Part shown: positions 8,478-15,918 of the stretch, piece by piece
Layout: every line of letters starts with the position of its first letter
Numbering within the stretch: position 1 is the first letter of the stretch
Assembly (NCBI RefSeq): GCF_031458115.1
Contig: NZ_JAVDXV010000005.1
Coordinates: 248,001-312,000 of the forward strand
Direction: 5' to 3'
Length of the DNA: 64,000 nt
Source: Pelomonas asaccharophilus_A
GTDB taxonomy: Bacteria > Pseudomonadota > Gammaproteobacteria > Burkholderiales > Burkholderiaceae_C
Program-made: the position numbers and the translations under genes
The notes under the pieces: model-generated
What the model saw: the letters and a program-made list of their open reading frames with translations, nothing else
What the model was told of the DNA's origin: nothing
The model's database searches: none

Positions 8478-9485
8478 ATGCGTGACATCCCGGTCTGGAC
8501 CGGCGCGTTCGACCCCGATGCGCTGCCCGCCGAACTGCTGACCGGCGACGCGCCCTTCGTCGTGCGCGGCGGCTTCGCGCACTGGCCCGTGGTGCAGGCC
8601 GCACGCCAGTCCGACGAGGCACTGGCCCGCTACCTGATGGGCTTCTACCGCGGCATGGGCATAGGCCTGTTCCAGATTCCACCCGAGGCCGGCGGCCGCG
8701 CGTTCTACGCCGACGAGACGCTCTGCAGCTTCAACTTCACGCGCCACCACGCGACGCTGGACCAGGTGCTGACCGGTCTGCTGGGCCTGGCCCATGCGCC
8801 CGTGGCGCCCGCGCTGTACGTGGGCTCCACGACAGTGGACGCCGTGCTGCCCGGCTTCCTGGACGTCAACCGCCTGGGCCTGGGCGGGCGCGACGCGCTG
8901 GTCAGCCTGTGGCTGGGCAACCGCAGTCGTGTGGCGGCCCACTACGACCTGCCGGACAACCTGGCCGTCGTGGCCGCCGGGCGGCGCCGTTTCACGCTGT
9001 TCCCGCCTGAGCAGATCCACAACCTCTACATGGGCCCGCTGGACCCCACGCCGGCCGGCCAGCCCATCAGCCTCGTCGACTTCACGGCGCCCGACTTCGA
9101 GCGCTTCCCGCGCTTCCGCCGCGCGCTGGACGCCGGCCTCGTCGCCGAGCTGGAGCCGGGCGACGCCGTCTTCATCCCCAGCATGTGGCTCCACCACATC
9201 GAGGGCCTGTCGCCGCTCAACCTGCTCATCAACGCCTGGTGGCGCCAGACGCCCGAGTACATGGACTCGCCCGTCAGCGCGTTGCACCTGGCGCTGATGA
9301 CGATCAAGGACCTGCCGGAGAAGGAGCGCCGCATCTGGCAGCACCATTTCCAGCACTTCGTCTTCGGCGCCGACGCCACCACCTGGGAACACATTCCGCC
9401 GAGCGCGCAGGGCCTGCTGGGCCCTGTGGGCGAACTAACGATGCGCAAGTCGCGCGCCCACCTGCTGACGCAACTGAAACGATGA
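8478..9485 (+). CDS. Cupin-8 / JmjC-like Fe(II)/2-oxoglutarate dioxygenase-type protein
   Basis: 335-residue protein of the cupin_8 (PF13621) type, related to FIH-like hydroxylases of protein or small-molecule substrates. The HxD iron motif is H155-Y-D157 in AAHYDLPDN, and the distal histidine is H239 or H240 in SMWLHHIEG. A jelly-roll core is seen between (FTLFPPEQIHNLYMGPLDPTPAG, LEPGDAVFIPS). It overlaps the second halogenase by 4 bp (ATGA) and follows the SapC gene by one base. The intact metal ligands suggest an active oxygenase. The substrate is unknown; hydroxylating a protein or the same compound that the halogenases act on are both possible. Confidence 0.85.
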   Translation: MRDIPVWTGAFDPDALPAELLTGDAPFVVRGGFAHWPVVQAARQSDEALARYLMGFYRGMGIGLFQIPPEAGGRAFYADETLCSFNFTRHHATLDQVLTGLLGLAHAPVAPALYVGSTTVDAVLPGFLDVNRLGLGGRDALVSLWLGNRSRVAAHYDLPDNLAVVAAGRRRFTLFPPEQIHNLYMGPLDPTPAGQPISLVDFTAPDFERFPRFRRALDAGLVAELEPGDAVFIPSMWLHHIEGLSPLNLLINAWWRQTPEYMDSPVSALHLALMTIKDLPEKERRIWQHHFQHFVFGADATTWEHIPPSAQGLLGPVGELTMRKSRAHLLTQLKR

Positions 9486-11026
9486 ACACCTCCTCCACTC
9501 CCATCCGCCGCGTCGTCATCGCCGGCGGCGGCACCGCCGGCTGGATGATGGCCGCGCTGATGAGCAAGCTGATGGGAAAACAGCTGGACATCAAGCTCGT
9601 CGAGTCCGAGGAGATCGGCACCGTGGGCGTCGGCGAGGCCACGATCCCCGCGCTGCACACCTATCACAACCTGCTGGGCATCAACGAAGCCGAGTTCATG
9701 GCCGCGACCAACGCGACCTTCAAGCTGGGCATCGCCTTCGAGGGCTGGAAGGACATCGGCCAGGACTACTTCCACTCCTTCGGCACCACCGGCACCGACC
9801 ACTGGAGCGCCGGCTTCCAGCACTTCTGGCTGAAGGGCCACGCCGAAGGCCTCGCCAAGACCTACACCGACTACAACACCGAGACGGTGGCTGCCTATGC
9901 CAACCGCTTCGCCCACCTGCCGCGCAACGGCCTGAACTACGCCTACCACCTGGACGCAGGCCGCTACGCCCGCTTCCTGCGCGCGATGAGCGAGCAGCAC
10001 GGCGTGCAGCGCATCGAGGGCAAGATCGCCGCTGTGCTGATGGACGGCCCGCAAGGCCGCGACGGCGACATCACCGCACTGCAGATGCAGGACGGCTCGC
10101 GCATCGATGGCGACCTGTTCATCGACTGCACGGGCTTCCGCTCGCTGCTGATGGGCGAGGCACTGGGCGTGGGCTACGAGGACTGGTCGCATTGGCTGCC
10201 CTGCGACCGCGCGGTCGCCGTGCAGACGGCATCGGTGCGCGAGGCCTGGCCCTACACGCGCTCCATTTGCCACCCCTTCGGCTGGCAATGGCGCATCCCG
10301 CTGCAGCACCGCGTGGGCAATGGCCTGGTCTACAGCAGCAAGGAGCTCGCCGACGCCGACGCGCCCGACGTGCTGAAGAAGAACGTCGAAGGCCAGTTGC
10401 TGATCCAGCCCCGTGTCATCAAGTTCACGCCGGGCCAGCGCCACAAGGTCTGGCACCGCAACTGCATCGCCGTGGGCCTGGCCAGCGGCTTCATCGAGCC
10501 GCTGGAGTCCACCAGCATCCACCTGATCCAGCGCTCGGCCATCCGGTTGATGCAGCTGTTCCCCACCCGCGGCATCAACCCGGCCGACGTGGCCGAGTTC
10601 AACCAGCAGTGCGAGCGCGAGCTGGCTCACATCCGCGACTTCGTCATCCTGCATTACCACGTGACCGAGCGGCGCGACTCCGCGTTGTGGAACCACGTGC
10701 GCACGATGGAAGTGCCTGCCTCGCTGAAGCACCGCATCGAGCTGTTCCGCGAGAGTGGGCGCGTCTTCCACCAGAGCGACGAGCTGTTCGCGCTGAACTC
10801 GTGGATCCAGGTCATGATGGGCCAGGGCCTGACCCCGCAGAGCTACCACCCGGTGGCCGACCTGATGGGCAAGGCCGAGCTGGGCAACTTCCTGGGCGAC
10901 ATCCACCTCAAGGTCGCGCGCACCGTGGCCGCACTGCCCTCGCACCAGGCCTATGTCGAGCAGCTGTGCGCGCCGTACCGCCAGGCCAGCACCGAACAGC
11001 TCGCGGCGACGCCGCTGAAGATCTAG
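9482..11026 (+). CDS. FAD-dependent tryptophan-halogenase family protein (second)
   Basis: 514 residues starting at the ATG that overlaps the cupin stop. It is the more canonical of the two halogenases: FAD motif GGGTAG near residue 15, GVGEATIPA, the catalytic-lysine segment TFKLGI with K81, the exact WxWxIP signature at W268-Q-W270-R-I272-P273, and SGFIEPLESTSI with the conserved glutamate. No signal peptide. A longer in-frame extension upstream (to 9185) runs through the cupin gene and is rejected. The two halogenases are clearly paralogous but diverged, not a recent duplication. Its stop overlaps the 3' end of the convergent GFA gene by 4 bp. Substrate unknown. Confidence 0.9.
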   Translation: MNTSSTPIRRVVIAGGGTAGWMMAALMSKLMGKQLDIKLVESEEIGTVGVGEATIPALHTYHNLLGINEAEFMAATNATFKLGIAFEGWKDIGQDYFHSFGTTGTDHWSAGFQHFWLKGHAEGLAKTYTDYNTETVAAYANRFAHLPRNGLNYAYHLDAGRYARFLRAMSEQHGVQRIEGKIAAVLMDGPQGRDGDITALQMQDGSRIDGDLFIDCTGFRSLLMGEALGVGYEDWSHWLPCDRAVAVQTASVREAWPYTRSICHPFGWQWRIPLQHRVGNGLVYSSKELADADAPDVLKKNVEGQLLIQPRVIKFTPGQRHKVWHRNCIAVGLASGFIEPLESTSIHLIQRSAIRLMQLFPTRGINPADVAEFNQQCERELAHIRDFVILHYHVTERRDSALWNHVRTMEVPASLKHRIELFRESGRVFHQSDELFALNSWIQVMMGQGLTPQSYHPVADLMGKAELGNFLGDIHLKVARTVAALPSHQAYVEQLCAPYRQASTEQLAATPLKI

Positions 11027-11415
11027 GGCTCCGACCGGCCGTCGCCCTCGCGGTCGCGCTCGTAGTGCCGCGCCAGCGGGAGGGGCGGCAGCCACGCCTC
11101 GCGGCGCACGGTCCACAGCTCGTAGGTGGGCGTCAGCTGGTCCGGCGCGTCCAGCGCGCCGAGGTTCACCTCCACCTCGTCGCCGCTGCGACCGAACACC
11201 GGTGAGCCGCAGCGCGGACAGAAATGCCGGCCGCGGTAGTCGTGCGTGTCGCCGGTGACCGTCACCGCCTCCGCGCGAAAGATCGCCGACGCATGGAACA
11301 GCGCGCCGTGGTGCTTGCGGCAGTCCATGCAATGGCACAGCCCCACGCGCCAGGGGCGGCCTGTCGCCGCGATGCGGACGGCGCCGCACAGGCAGCCGCC
11401 GGTAAATCGGTCCAT
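11023..11415 (-). CDS. GFA (CENP-V/GFA domain) zinc protein
   Basis: 130-residue member of the glutathione-dependent formaldehyde-activating (GFA) family. Zinc-ligand cysteines are in GGCLCGAVR (start), CHCMDCRKHHGA (about 27-38) and CPRCGSPVFG (about 70). The family binds two zinc ions; few members have proven enzymatic roles. AAGGAGACG precedes the ATG. It is convergent with the halogenase gene, sharing 4 bp at the 3' ends, and is probably not part of the glycan system. Confidence 0.87.
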   Translation of the reverse strand: MDRFTGGCLCGAVRIAATGRPWRVGLCHCMDCRKHHGALFHASAIFRAEAVTVTGDTHDYRGRHFCPRCGSPVFGRSGDEVEVNLGALDAPDQLTPTYELWTVRREAWLPPLPLARHYERDREGDGRSEP

Positions 11416-11501
11416 GGGCGTCTCCTTCTGATTCCCTAGCCTAGCCTTGAAAGCCCCACGACCAGCCCCAGATTTCAGGTCGGCTCACAATCACGCCCAT
11501 C

Positions 11502-11543
11502 ATGAAGCTCAACCACACGATCCAAGCCCGCCTCAACACCTGA
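11502..11543 (+). CDS. Putative leader peptide (13 aa)
   Basis: Short ORF MKLNHTIQARLNT followed directly by stop and then by two stem-loops, the second a terminator. No strong ribosome-binding site is visible. It is listed because its position fits a stalling or attenuation leader for the EF-G paralogue; translation is unproven. Confidence 0.35.
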   Translation: MKLNHTIQARLNT

Positions 11544-11561
11544 GCGCCCTTCGACCGTGTT

Positions 11562-11582
11562 CGGAAGGCGCAAAGCCTTCCG
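11562..11582 (+). promoter_or_regulatory. Leader stem-loop upstream of terminator
   Basis: Perfect 8-bp stem CGGAAGGC/GCCTTCCG with a GCAAA loop, 18 nt after the leader ORF stop. Could act as a pause or anti-terminator partner for the terminator at 11599. Confidence 0.45.
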
Positions 11583-11598
11583 GTTCCGCCCAAACAGC

Positions 11599-11636
11599 AA
11601 CCCCGGCAGGCTCGCACCTCCCGGGGTTTTGTTTTT
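11599..11636 (+). terminator. Rho-independent terminator in EF-G leader
   Basis: AACCCCGG/CCGGGGTT 8-bp stem, extended inside by AGG/CCT, followed by TTGTTTTT. It lies about 180 bp upstream of the EF-G start and downstream of a short ORF, so it probably attenuates transcription rather than ending another gene. Confidence 0.7.
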
Positions 11637-11653
11637 CCTGACCTGAGTTCCAC

Positions 11654-11761
11654 ATGCATACCCGCACCTTCGACAAGCTGATCGCCACGATTCCCGAGCG
11701 CCGGAGCGCGGCTCGGCCTTACCTGTCGCGTGCGCGCTTCGGCGTCCTGTCCTCGCGCTGA
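11654..11761 (+). CDS. Putative small protein or second leader ORF (35 aa)
   Basis: ATG at 11654 opens a 35-codon, arginine-rich frame beginning MHTRTFDKLIATIPERR and ending RFGVLSSR. It lies between the attenuator-like terminator and the EF-G start (54 nt downstream). No clear Shine-Dalgarno is seen. I do not recognise it. It may be a second leader peptide coupled to EF-G expression. Confidence 0.35.
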   Translation: MHTRTFDKLIATIPERRSAARPYLSRARFGVLSSR

Positions 11762-11814
11762 TCCCGTGGTTCCTTGACCCGGGGTTGGCAACACACCCCG
11801 AATCAGGAACCACC

Positions 11815-13830
11815 ATGAACTCGAAATCGAACTTCCGCAACCTGCGCAACATCGGCGTCATCGCGCACGTCGACGCGGGCAAGACCACCACCACCGAACG
11901 CATCCTGTTCTACACGGGCGAGAACCACCGCATCGGCGAAGTCCACGACGGCGCCACGACGATGGACTTCGACCCGCAGGAACGCGCCCGCGGCATCACC
12001 ATCCACAGCGCTGCGACCACCGTGCACTGGCACGGCACGCAGATCAACCTGATCGACACGCCCGGACACATCGACTTCAACCTCGAGGTGCGCCGCTCGC
12101 TACGCGTGCTGGACGCTGCCGTCGTCGTGTTCGACGGCGTGGCCGGCGTGGAACCGCAGACGGAAACCAACTGGCGCCTCGCGGACGAGTACCGCGTGCC
12201 CCGCCTGGCCTTCGTCAACAAGCTGGACCGCATCGGTGCGGACTTCGGCCGCGTCGTCGCTTCCCTCGAAGAGCGCCTGGGCGTGCGCGCGCTGCCGCTG
12301 CAGCTACCCATCGGCGCGGAAGGCGATTTCCGCGGCGTGGTGGACCTGCTCGCCATGCAGGCGCTGGTCTGGGACCGCGACGACGCCAAGACGCCGCCGC
12401 GCATGGACGCCATTCCCCCTGAGCTGCTGCCCGCCGCCCAGGCCGCCCGCGCGCGCCTGCTCGAAGCAGCCGCCGAACAGGACGATGCACTGCTGGACGG
12501 CTGGCTGCGCGGTGCCGAACCGAGCCAGGACGAACTGCGCACGGCGCTGCGCCGCGGCACCATCGCGGGCGCCTTCGTACCCGTGCTGGCCGGCTCTGCC
12601 TTCCGCAACCGCGGCGTGGAGCCGCTGCTGGATGCGGTGGTGGCCTATCTGCCCGCGCCCGGTGAAGCACACGGCGCCGTCGCGACGGACGGCCCGCTGT
12701 CTGCCCTCGCGTTCAAGCTGACCGCCGACGACCACGGCGCGATGGCGTTCGTGCGCGTCTACAGCGGCGCGCTGAAGCGCGGCGACACGGTCTTCAACGC
12801 CAGCACCGGCAAGGCCGAGCGCGTGTCGCGGCTGTACGAGATCCATGCCGACCAGCGTGTCGAGCGCGACGCCCTCGTCGCGGGCGACATCGCGGGCATC
12901 GTCGGGCTCAAGGACGTGCTGACCGGTCACACGCTGGCCGACCGAAGGGACGCGACCGTGCTGGAAAGCATCGCCGTGCCCGAGGCCGTCATCGACGTCG
13001 CCATCGAAGCCCGCCAGCACGCCGACACCGCGGCCCTCGCGAAGGGCCTGGGCGTGCTCGTCCGTGAAGACCCGTCGCTGCGGCTTAGACAGGACGCCGA
13101 CTCGGGCCAGACGCTGTTGTCCGGCATGGGCGAGCTGCAGTTGGAGGTGGCCGTGGAGAAGCTGCGCTCGCGCTTCGGCGTGGACGTGGCCGTGGGCCGC
13201 CCGCAGGTGGCCTACCGCGAGACCATCACGGCCGCGGCCGAAGTGCGCCATGTGCACAAGAAGCAGAGCGGCGGCCCCGGCCAGTTCGCCGAGCTGACGC
13301 TGCGCATCGCGCCGCTGCCGCGCGGTGAGGGCTTCCGCTTCCAGAACGGCGTGGTGGGCGGCGCGATCCCGCGCGAGTTCATCCCGGCGGTGGAGGCCGG
13401 CATCCGCAAGGCGTCCCAGGCCGGCCCGTTCGCGGGTTACCCGCTGGTGGACTTCGAGGCCACGCTGGTGGACGGCAGCGCCCACGTGCGCGACTCGTCC
13501 GCGCTGGCCTTCGAGCTGGCCGCCGCAACCGCGCTGCGCGAGGCCGTGCTGAAGGCGGCGCCGGTGGCGCTGGAGCCGGTGATGGCCGTCGAGGTCATCA
13601 CGCCGGCCGACCATGTGGGCGACGTCATCGGCGACCTGCTGCGCCGCCGCGGCCATGTGCAAGGCCAGGACAGCCGCGGCAACGCGGTGGTCGTGACGGC
13701 GCACGTGCCGCTGGAGCGCATGTTTGGCTACATCGGCCAGCTGCGCGCCCTCAGCTCCGGCCGGGCGCAGTTCACGATGCAGCTGGACCACTACGCGGCG
13801 GTTCCCGCACGTGCGGCGCTGGCCGCGTAA
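11815..13830 (+). CDS. Elongation factor G paralogue (translational GTPase)
   Basis: 671-residue translational GTPase slightly shorter than standard EF-G (about 700). GTPase motifs are intact: AHVDAGKTTTTE (G1), RARGITIHSA (G2), DTPGHIDF (G3), NKLDR (G4) and GSAF (G5). Domains II-V follow, including the GGPGQFA segment of domain IV and a typical domain V (ITPADHVGDVIGDLLRRRG). The ATG at 11815 has AGGA upstream; an in-frame TTG at 11785 lacks such support. It stands alone, not in a str operon with rpsL/rpsG/tuf, so it is probably a second EF-G (elongation, ribosome recycling or stress role). Ribosomal-protection proteins belong to the same superfamily, and the leader suggests inducible expression. 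Confidence 0.88.
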   Translation: MNSKSNFRNLRNIGVIAHVDAGKTTTTERILFYTGENHRIGEVHDGATTMDFDPQERARGITIHSAATTVHWHGTQINLIDTPGHIDFNLEVRRSLRVLDAAVVVFDGVAGVEPQTETNWRLADEYRVPRLAFVNKLDRIGADFGRVVASLEERLGVRALPLQLPIGAEGDFRGVVDLLAMQALVWDRDDAKTPPRMDAIPPELLPAAQAARARLLEAAAEQDDALLDGWLRGAEPSQDELRTALRRGTIAGAFVPVLAGSAFRNRGVEPLLDAVVAYLPAPGEAHGAVATDGPLSALAFKLTADDHGAMAFVRVYSGALKRGDTVFNASTGKAERVSRLYEIHADQRVERDALVAGDIAGIVGLKDVLTGHTLADRRDATVLESIAVPEAVIDVAIEARQHADTAALAKGLGVLVREDPSLRLRQDADSGQTLLSGMGELQLEVAVEKLRSRFGVDVAVGRPQVAYRETITAAAEVRHVHKKQSGGPGQFAELTLRIAPLPRGEGFRFQNGVVGGAIPREFIPAVEAGIRKASQAGPFAGYPLVDFEATLVDGSAHVRDSSALAFELAAATALREAVLKAAPVALEPVMAVEVITPADHVGDVIGDLLRRRGHVQGQDSRGNAVVVTAHVPLERMFGYIGQLRALSSGRAQFTMQLDHYAAVPARAALAA

Positions 13831-13855
13831 GCCGGATGCGCCCGATGCGGCCCCA

Positions 13856-13888
13856 GGCCCGGCGATCTCCCAGGTCGCCGGGCCTTTT
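13856..13888 (+). terminator. Rho-independent terminator of EF-G gene
   Basis: Perfect 10-bp stem GGCCCGGCGA/TCGCCGGGCC with a 9-nt loop, followed by TTTT. Confidence 0.8.
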
Positions 13889-14023
13889 CTCCGCCTTCAA
13901 GCGCGCGAGCACATCACGTCGCAACGTGGCATCGTTCACTCGAAGCGGGGAAACCGGGACGGTTCCACCGGGGCAGCCCCGAGAATCGACCGGTGAGAAC
14001 CCCGACCCCCTCCTGGAAGGCGA

Positions 14024-15025
14024 ATGTTTGAGATCGTCATCTACGCGGCCTTGCTGGTGCTGTGCTGTGTGCTGGCCCTGCTGCTGATCCTGCAACGCCA
14101 ATCCAAGGCCAACGCCAGCGCGCAGGCCTGGCGACTGGGGCACGAGCAGGGCCACGCCCAGGCCAAGGCCCAGTACGCCCAACAGGTCGCACGCATGACC
14201 GCCTACGAGCAATTGCTACGCGGGCAGACCGGCGGCGTGGGCAAGCACCTGGCGGACACGCGCGAGGTTGCCGAACTGATCCACCGCCAGGCGCCCGCGC
14301 TGCTGCGCGAGTCCAACGGACTGGCCCAGCTGCTGCACGGCAACGACGAATTCCTCAACCAGCTGCTCGACGCCTATGTGGCGGCAGACCAGGACGGCGG
14401 TGGCGCCCAGTCGCGGGCCGCCGCGCGCCTGCCGGCCGGCATCTATGCCGATGTCTTCGAGGCCGCCGGCCTGCCGGCGCCGGGGGCCGTGGTCGGCAAG
14501 TACTTCGTGCTGGCGCTGGAGGCCGGCATCCTCGTCATCCGCACCACCGGCAAGCAGGGCTGCTTCGGCCGGCTGCGCCTGGCGCGGCGCGACCTGGAGC
14601 GCTTCTTCAACGACCTGACCACCAAGCCCCGAAGCCTGGCCGACGAGCGCGACGCTGAGCTGACCTGCCGCGGCCTCTACCGCGTGGACGTCAACGACGA
14701 CACGCGCTATGGCCAGCTGGTGATCGAGGTCGCCTCGCCGTCCAGCGGGCATCTGTACTTCGGCAATCCCGAGCTGGAACAGGAGCCGCTGCGCGAGCTG
14801 AAGTCTCTCAAGCGTGCGGCCCAGAAGCTGCTGGAAGACGAAGCCAAGTCGCCGACCCGCAAGAGCGCGGCGCAGCGGGCGCGCATCCTGCGGCGCGACG
14901 CGCTGCTGGGCCATGTGCCGGACAGTGGCCTGTGCGCCGCGTGCGAAGGCGACGTGACGATGCGGCTGCGCCTGGGCGACAAGCCGATGGGCTGTCCGCT
15001 GTGCGGCACGGCCTGGTCTGAGTGA
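14024..15025 (+). CDS. Membrane-anchored protein of unknown function with C-terminal zinc ribbon
   Basis: 333 residues, not recognised. One N-terminal membrane helix (about 3-25, VIYAALLVLCCVLALLLIL) is followed by a glutamine- and alanine-rich helical stretch that could be coiled-coil (30-75), a central domain (about 140-260) and basic residues. The C-terminus has CAAC at about 306-309 and CPLC near 325-328, a likely zinc ribbon. GGAAGG precedes the ATG. No operon partner; it sits between the EF-G terminator and another unknown gene. Confidence 0.7.
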   Translation: MFEIVIYAALLVLCCVLALLLILQRQSKANASAQAWRLGHEQGHAQAKAQYAQQVARMTAYEQLLRGQTGGVGKHLADTREVAELIHRQAPALLRESNGLAQLLHGNDEFLNQLLDAYVAADQDGGGAQSRAAARLPAGIYADVFEAAGLPAPGAVVGKYFVLALEAGILVIRTTGKQGCFGRLRLARRDLERFFNDLTTKPRSLADERDAELTCRGLYRVDVNDDTRYGQLVIEVASPSSGHLYFGNPELEQEPLRELKSLKRAAQKLLEDEAKSPTRKSAAQRARILRRDALLGHVPDSGLCAACEGDVTMRLRLGDKPMGCPLCGTAWSE

Positions 15026-15289
15026 AATCTCGGGCCACGAAACGGTTGCTCCGAGTCCACGCCAGGCTGGGTTAGGTCCTGGCGCCCCTGCCACTGACAG
15101 CAGTTCTACGGTTGCGTCAGGCCAGCGGCATGTCCCGTCACAACGGTGGATGCAGGCCGGCCGGCGCTGCAACAGACTTTCCGCGAGTCAAACCCGCCCC
15201 CTTTGATTCAGGCACCGGATGGCCGTCGCAGGAAGATCCTCAGCTTGCCTCCGTTTGGGCGACCCACCACCGATTCGAGGAACGTCAAC

Positions 15290-15862
15290 ATGAAGCAAGT
15301 AGAACGAGATGTCACGGCCAGGCATGTCCAAGCCCTTCCCCACCGCCGCTTCCATCGCTATCCCGTTCTTCCGCCGGGCGTTGACTCGGGGCCGCTGCAG
15401 CACCTGCCGGGCAAGTGGGTCAGCGGCGACACGGGCTGGAACATGATCGCGCTGCCGTTCCCCAACCCCGCCGGCCCGCCGTTCCGTCTGCTGCTCAACC
15501 AGTACAAGGAAACGCTGCGGTTCTCGTTCATCGACGAGAAGGTGCCCAACCGGGGCGTCACCGAGACGCGACCCCGGGGCGAGAAGGATCAGCTCGTCGT
15601 CACGCTGGTCTATGAGCTGAGCATCGAGCAGGTCGCTGTCCAGATGGCGTCGACGTTCTGGATCCACGAACTCGCCGAACCCGATCCGCTGGACGGTGCG
15701 CTGTTCGTGCTGCAGTACCTGCAGGACGTCAGTCTGGACTTCTTCCCGCGCCTGGACATGCCACCCGGGCTGATCCGCTGGCCCCACATCAGCATCAACA
15801 CGCTGCGCAAGGTCCCCGAGGAAGAATGGAAGTGCCCGGAGCCCTGGGCGATGAAGCCGTAG
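15290..15862 (+). CDS. Conserved protein of unknown function, possible small beta-barrel
   Basis: 190 residues; no signal peptide or membrane helix. The segment LPGKWVSGDTGWNMIALPF has a GxW start like lipocalin or fatty-acid-binding-type barrels, and the rest alternates in beta-like fashion (LRFSFIDEKVPNRG, QLVVTLVYELS). That similarity is weak and no function is claimed. The ATG at 15290 is the first in this frame; an upstream non-ATG extension is not supported. Confidence 0.6.
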   Translation: MKQVERDVTARHVQALPHRRFHRYPVLPPGVDSGPLQHLPGKWVSGDTGWNMIALPFPNPAGPPFRLLLNQYKETLRFSFIDEKVPNRGVTETRPRGEKDQLVVTLVYELSIEQVAVQMASTFWIHELAEPDPLDGALFVLQYLQDVSLDFFPRLDMPPGLIRWPHISINTLRKVPEEEWKCPEPWAMKP

Positions 15863-15882
15863 CGCCCGCCTGCGGGTAGTCC

Positions 15883-15912
15883 GGCGGGCACGCGTCGGAC
15901 CGCCCGCCTTTT
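15883..15912 (+). terminator. Terminator between convergent genes
   Basis: GGCGGGC (15883-15889) pairs with GCCCGCC (15902-15908) followed by TTTT. An overlapping alternative stem pairs 15864-15870 with 15883-15889. It serves the rightward 190-aa gene and may also end the convergent lyase transcript. Confidence 0.6.
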
Positions 15913-15918
15913 GCGTCG

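Larger units (their letters stand above)
11416..11814. other. Leader/attenuator region upstream of EF-G paralogue
   Basis: 399 bp between the divergent GFA gene and the EF-G paralogue. Read rightward it holds a 13-codon ORF, a stem-loop, a strong rho-independent terminator and a second, 35-codon ORF before the EF-G ribosome-binding site. This order resembles peptide-sensing transcription attenuators. Confidence 0.5.

Noticed and set aside
9185..9481. N-terminal extension of the second halogenase
   Set aside because: Lies inside the cupin gene in another frame; the FAD motif sits correctly after the ATG at 9482.
11441..11903. Leftward frames of 117 and 142 aa in the EF-G leader
   Set aside because: They cross the leader terminator and EF-G start on the opposite strand, have no ribosome-binding site and no recognisable domain.
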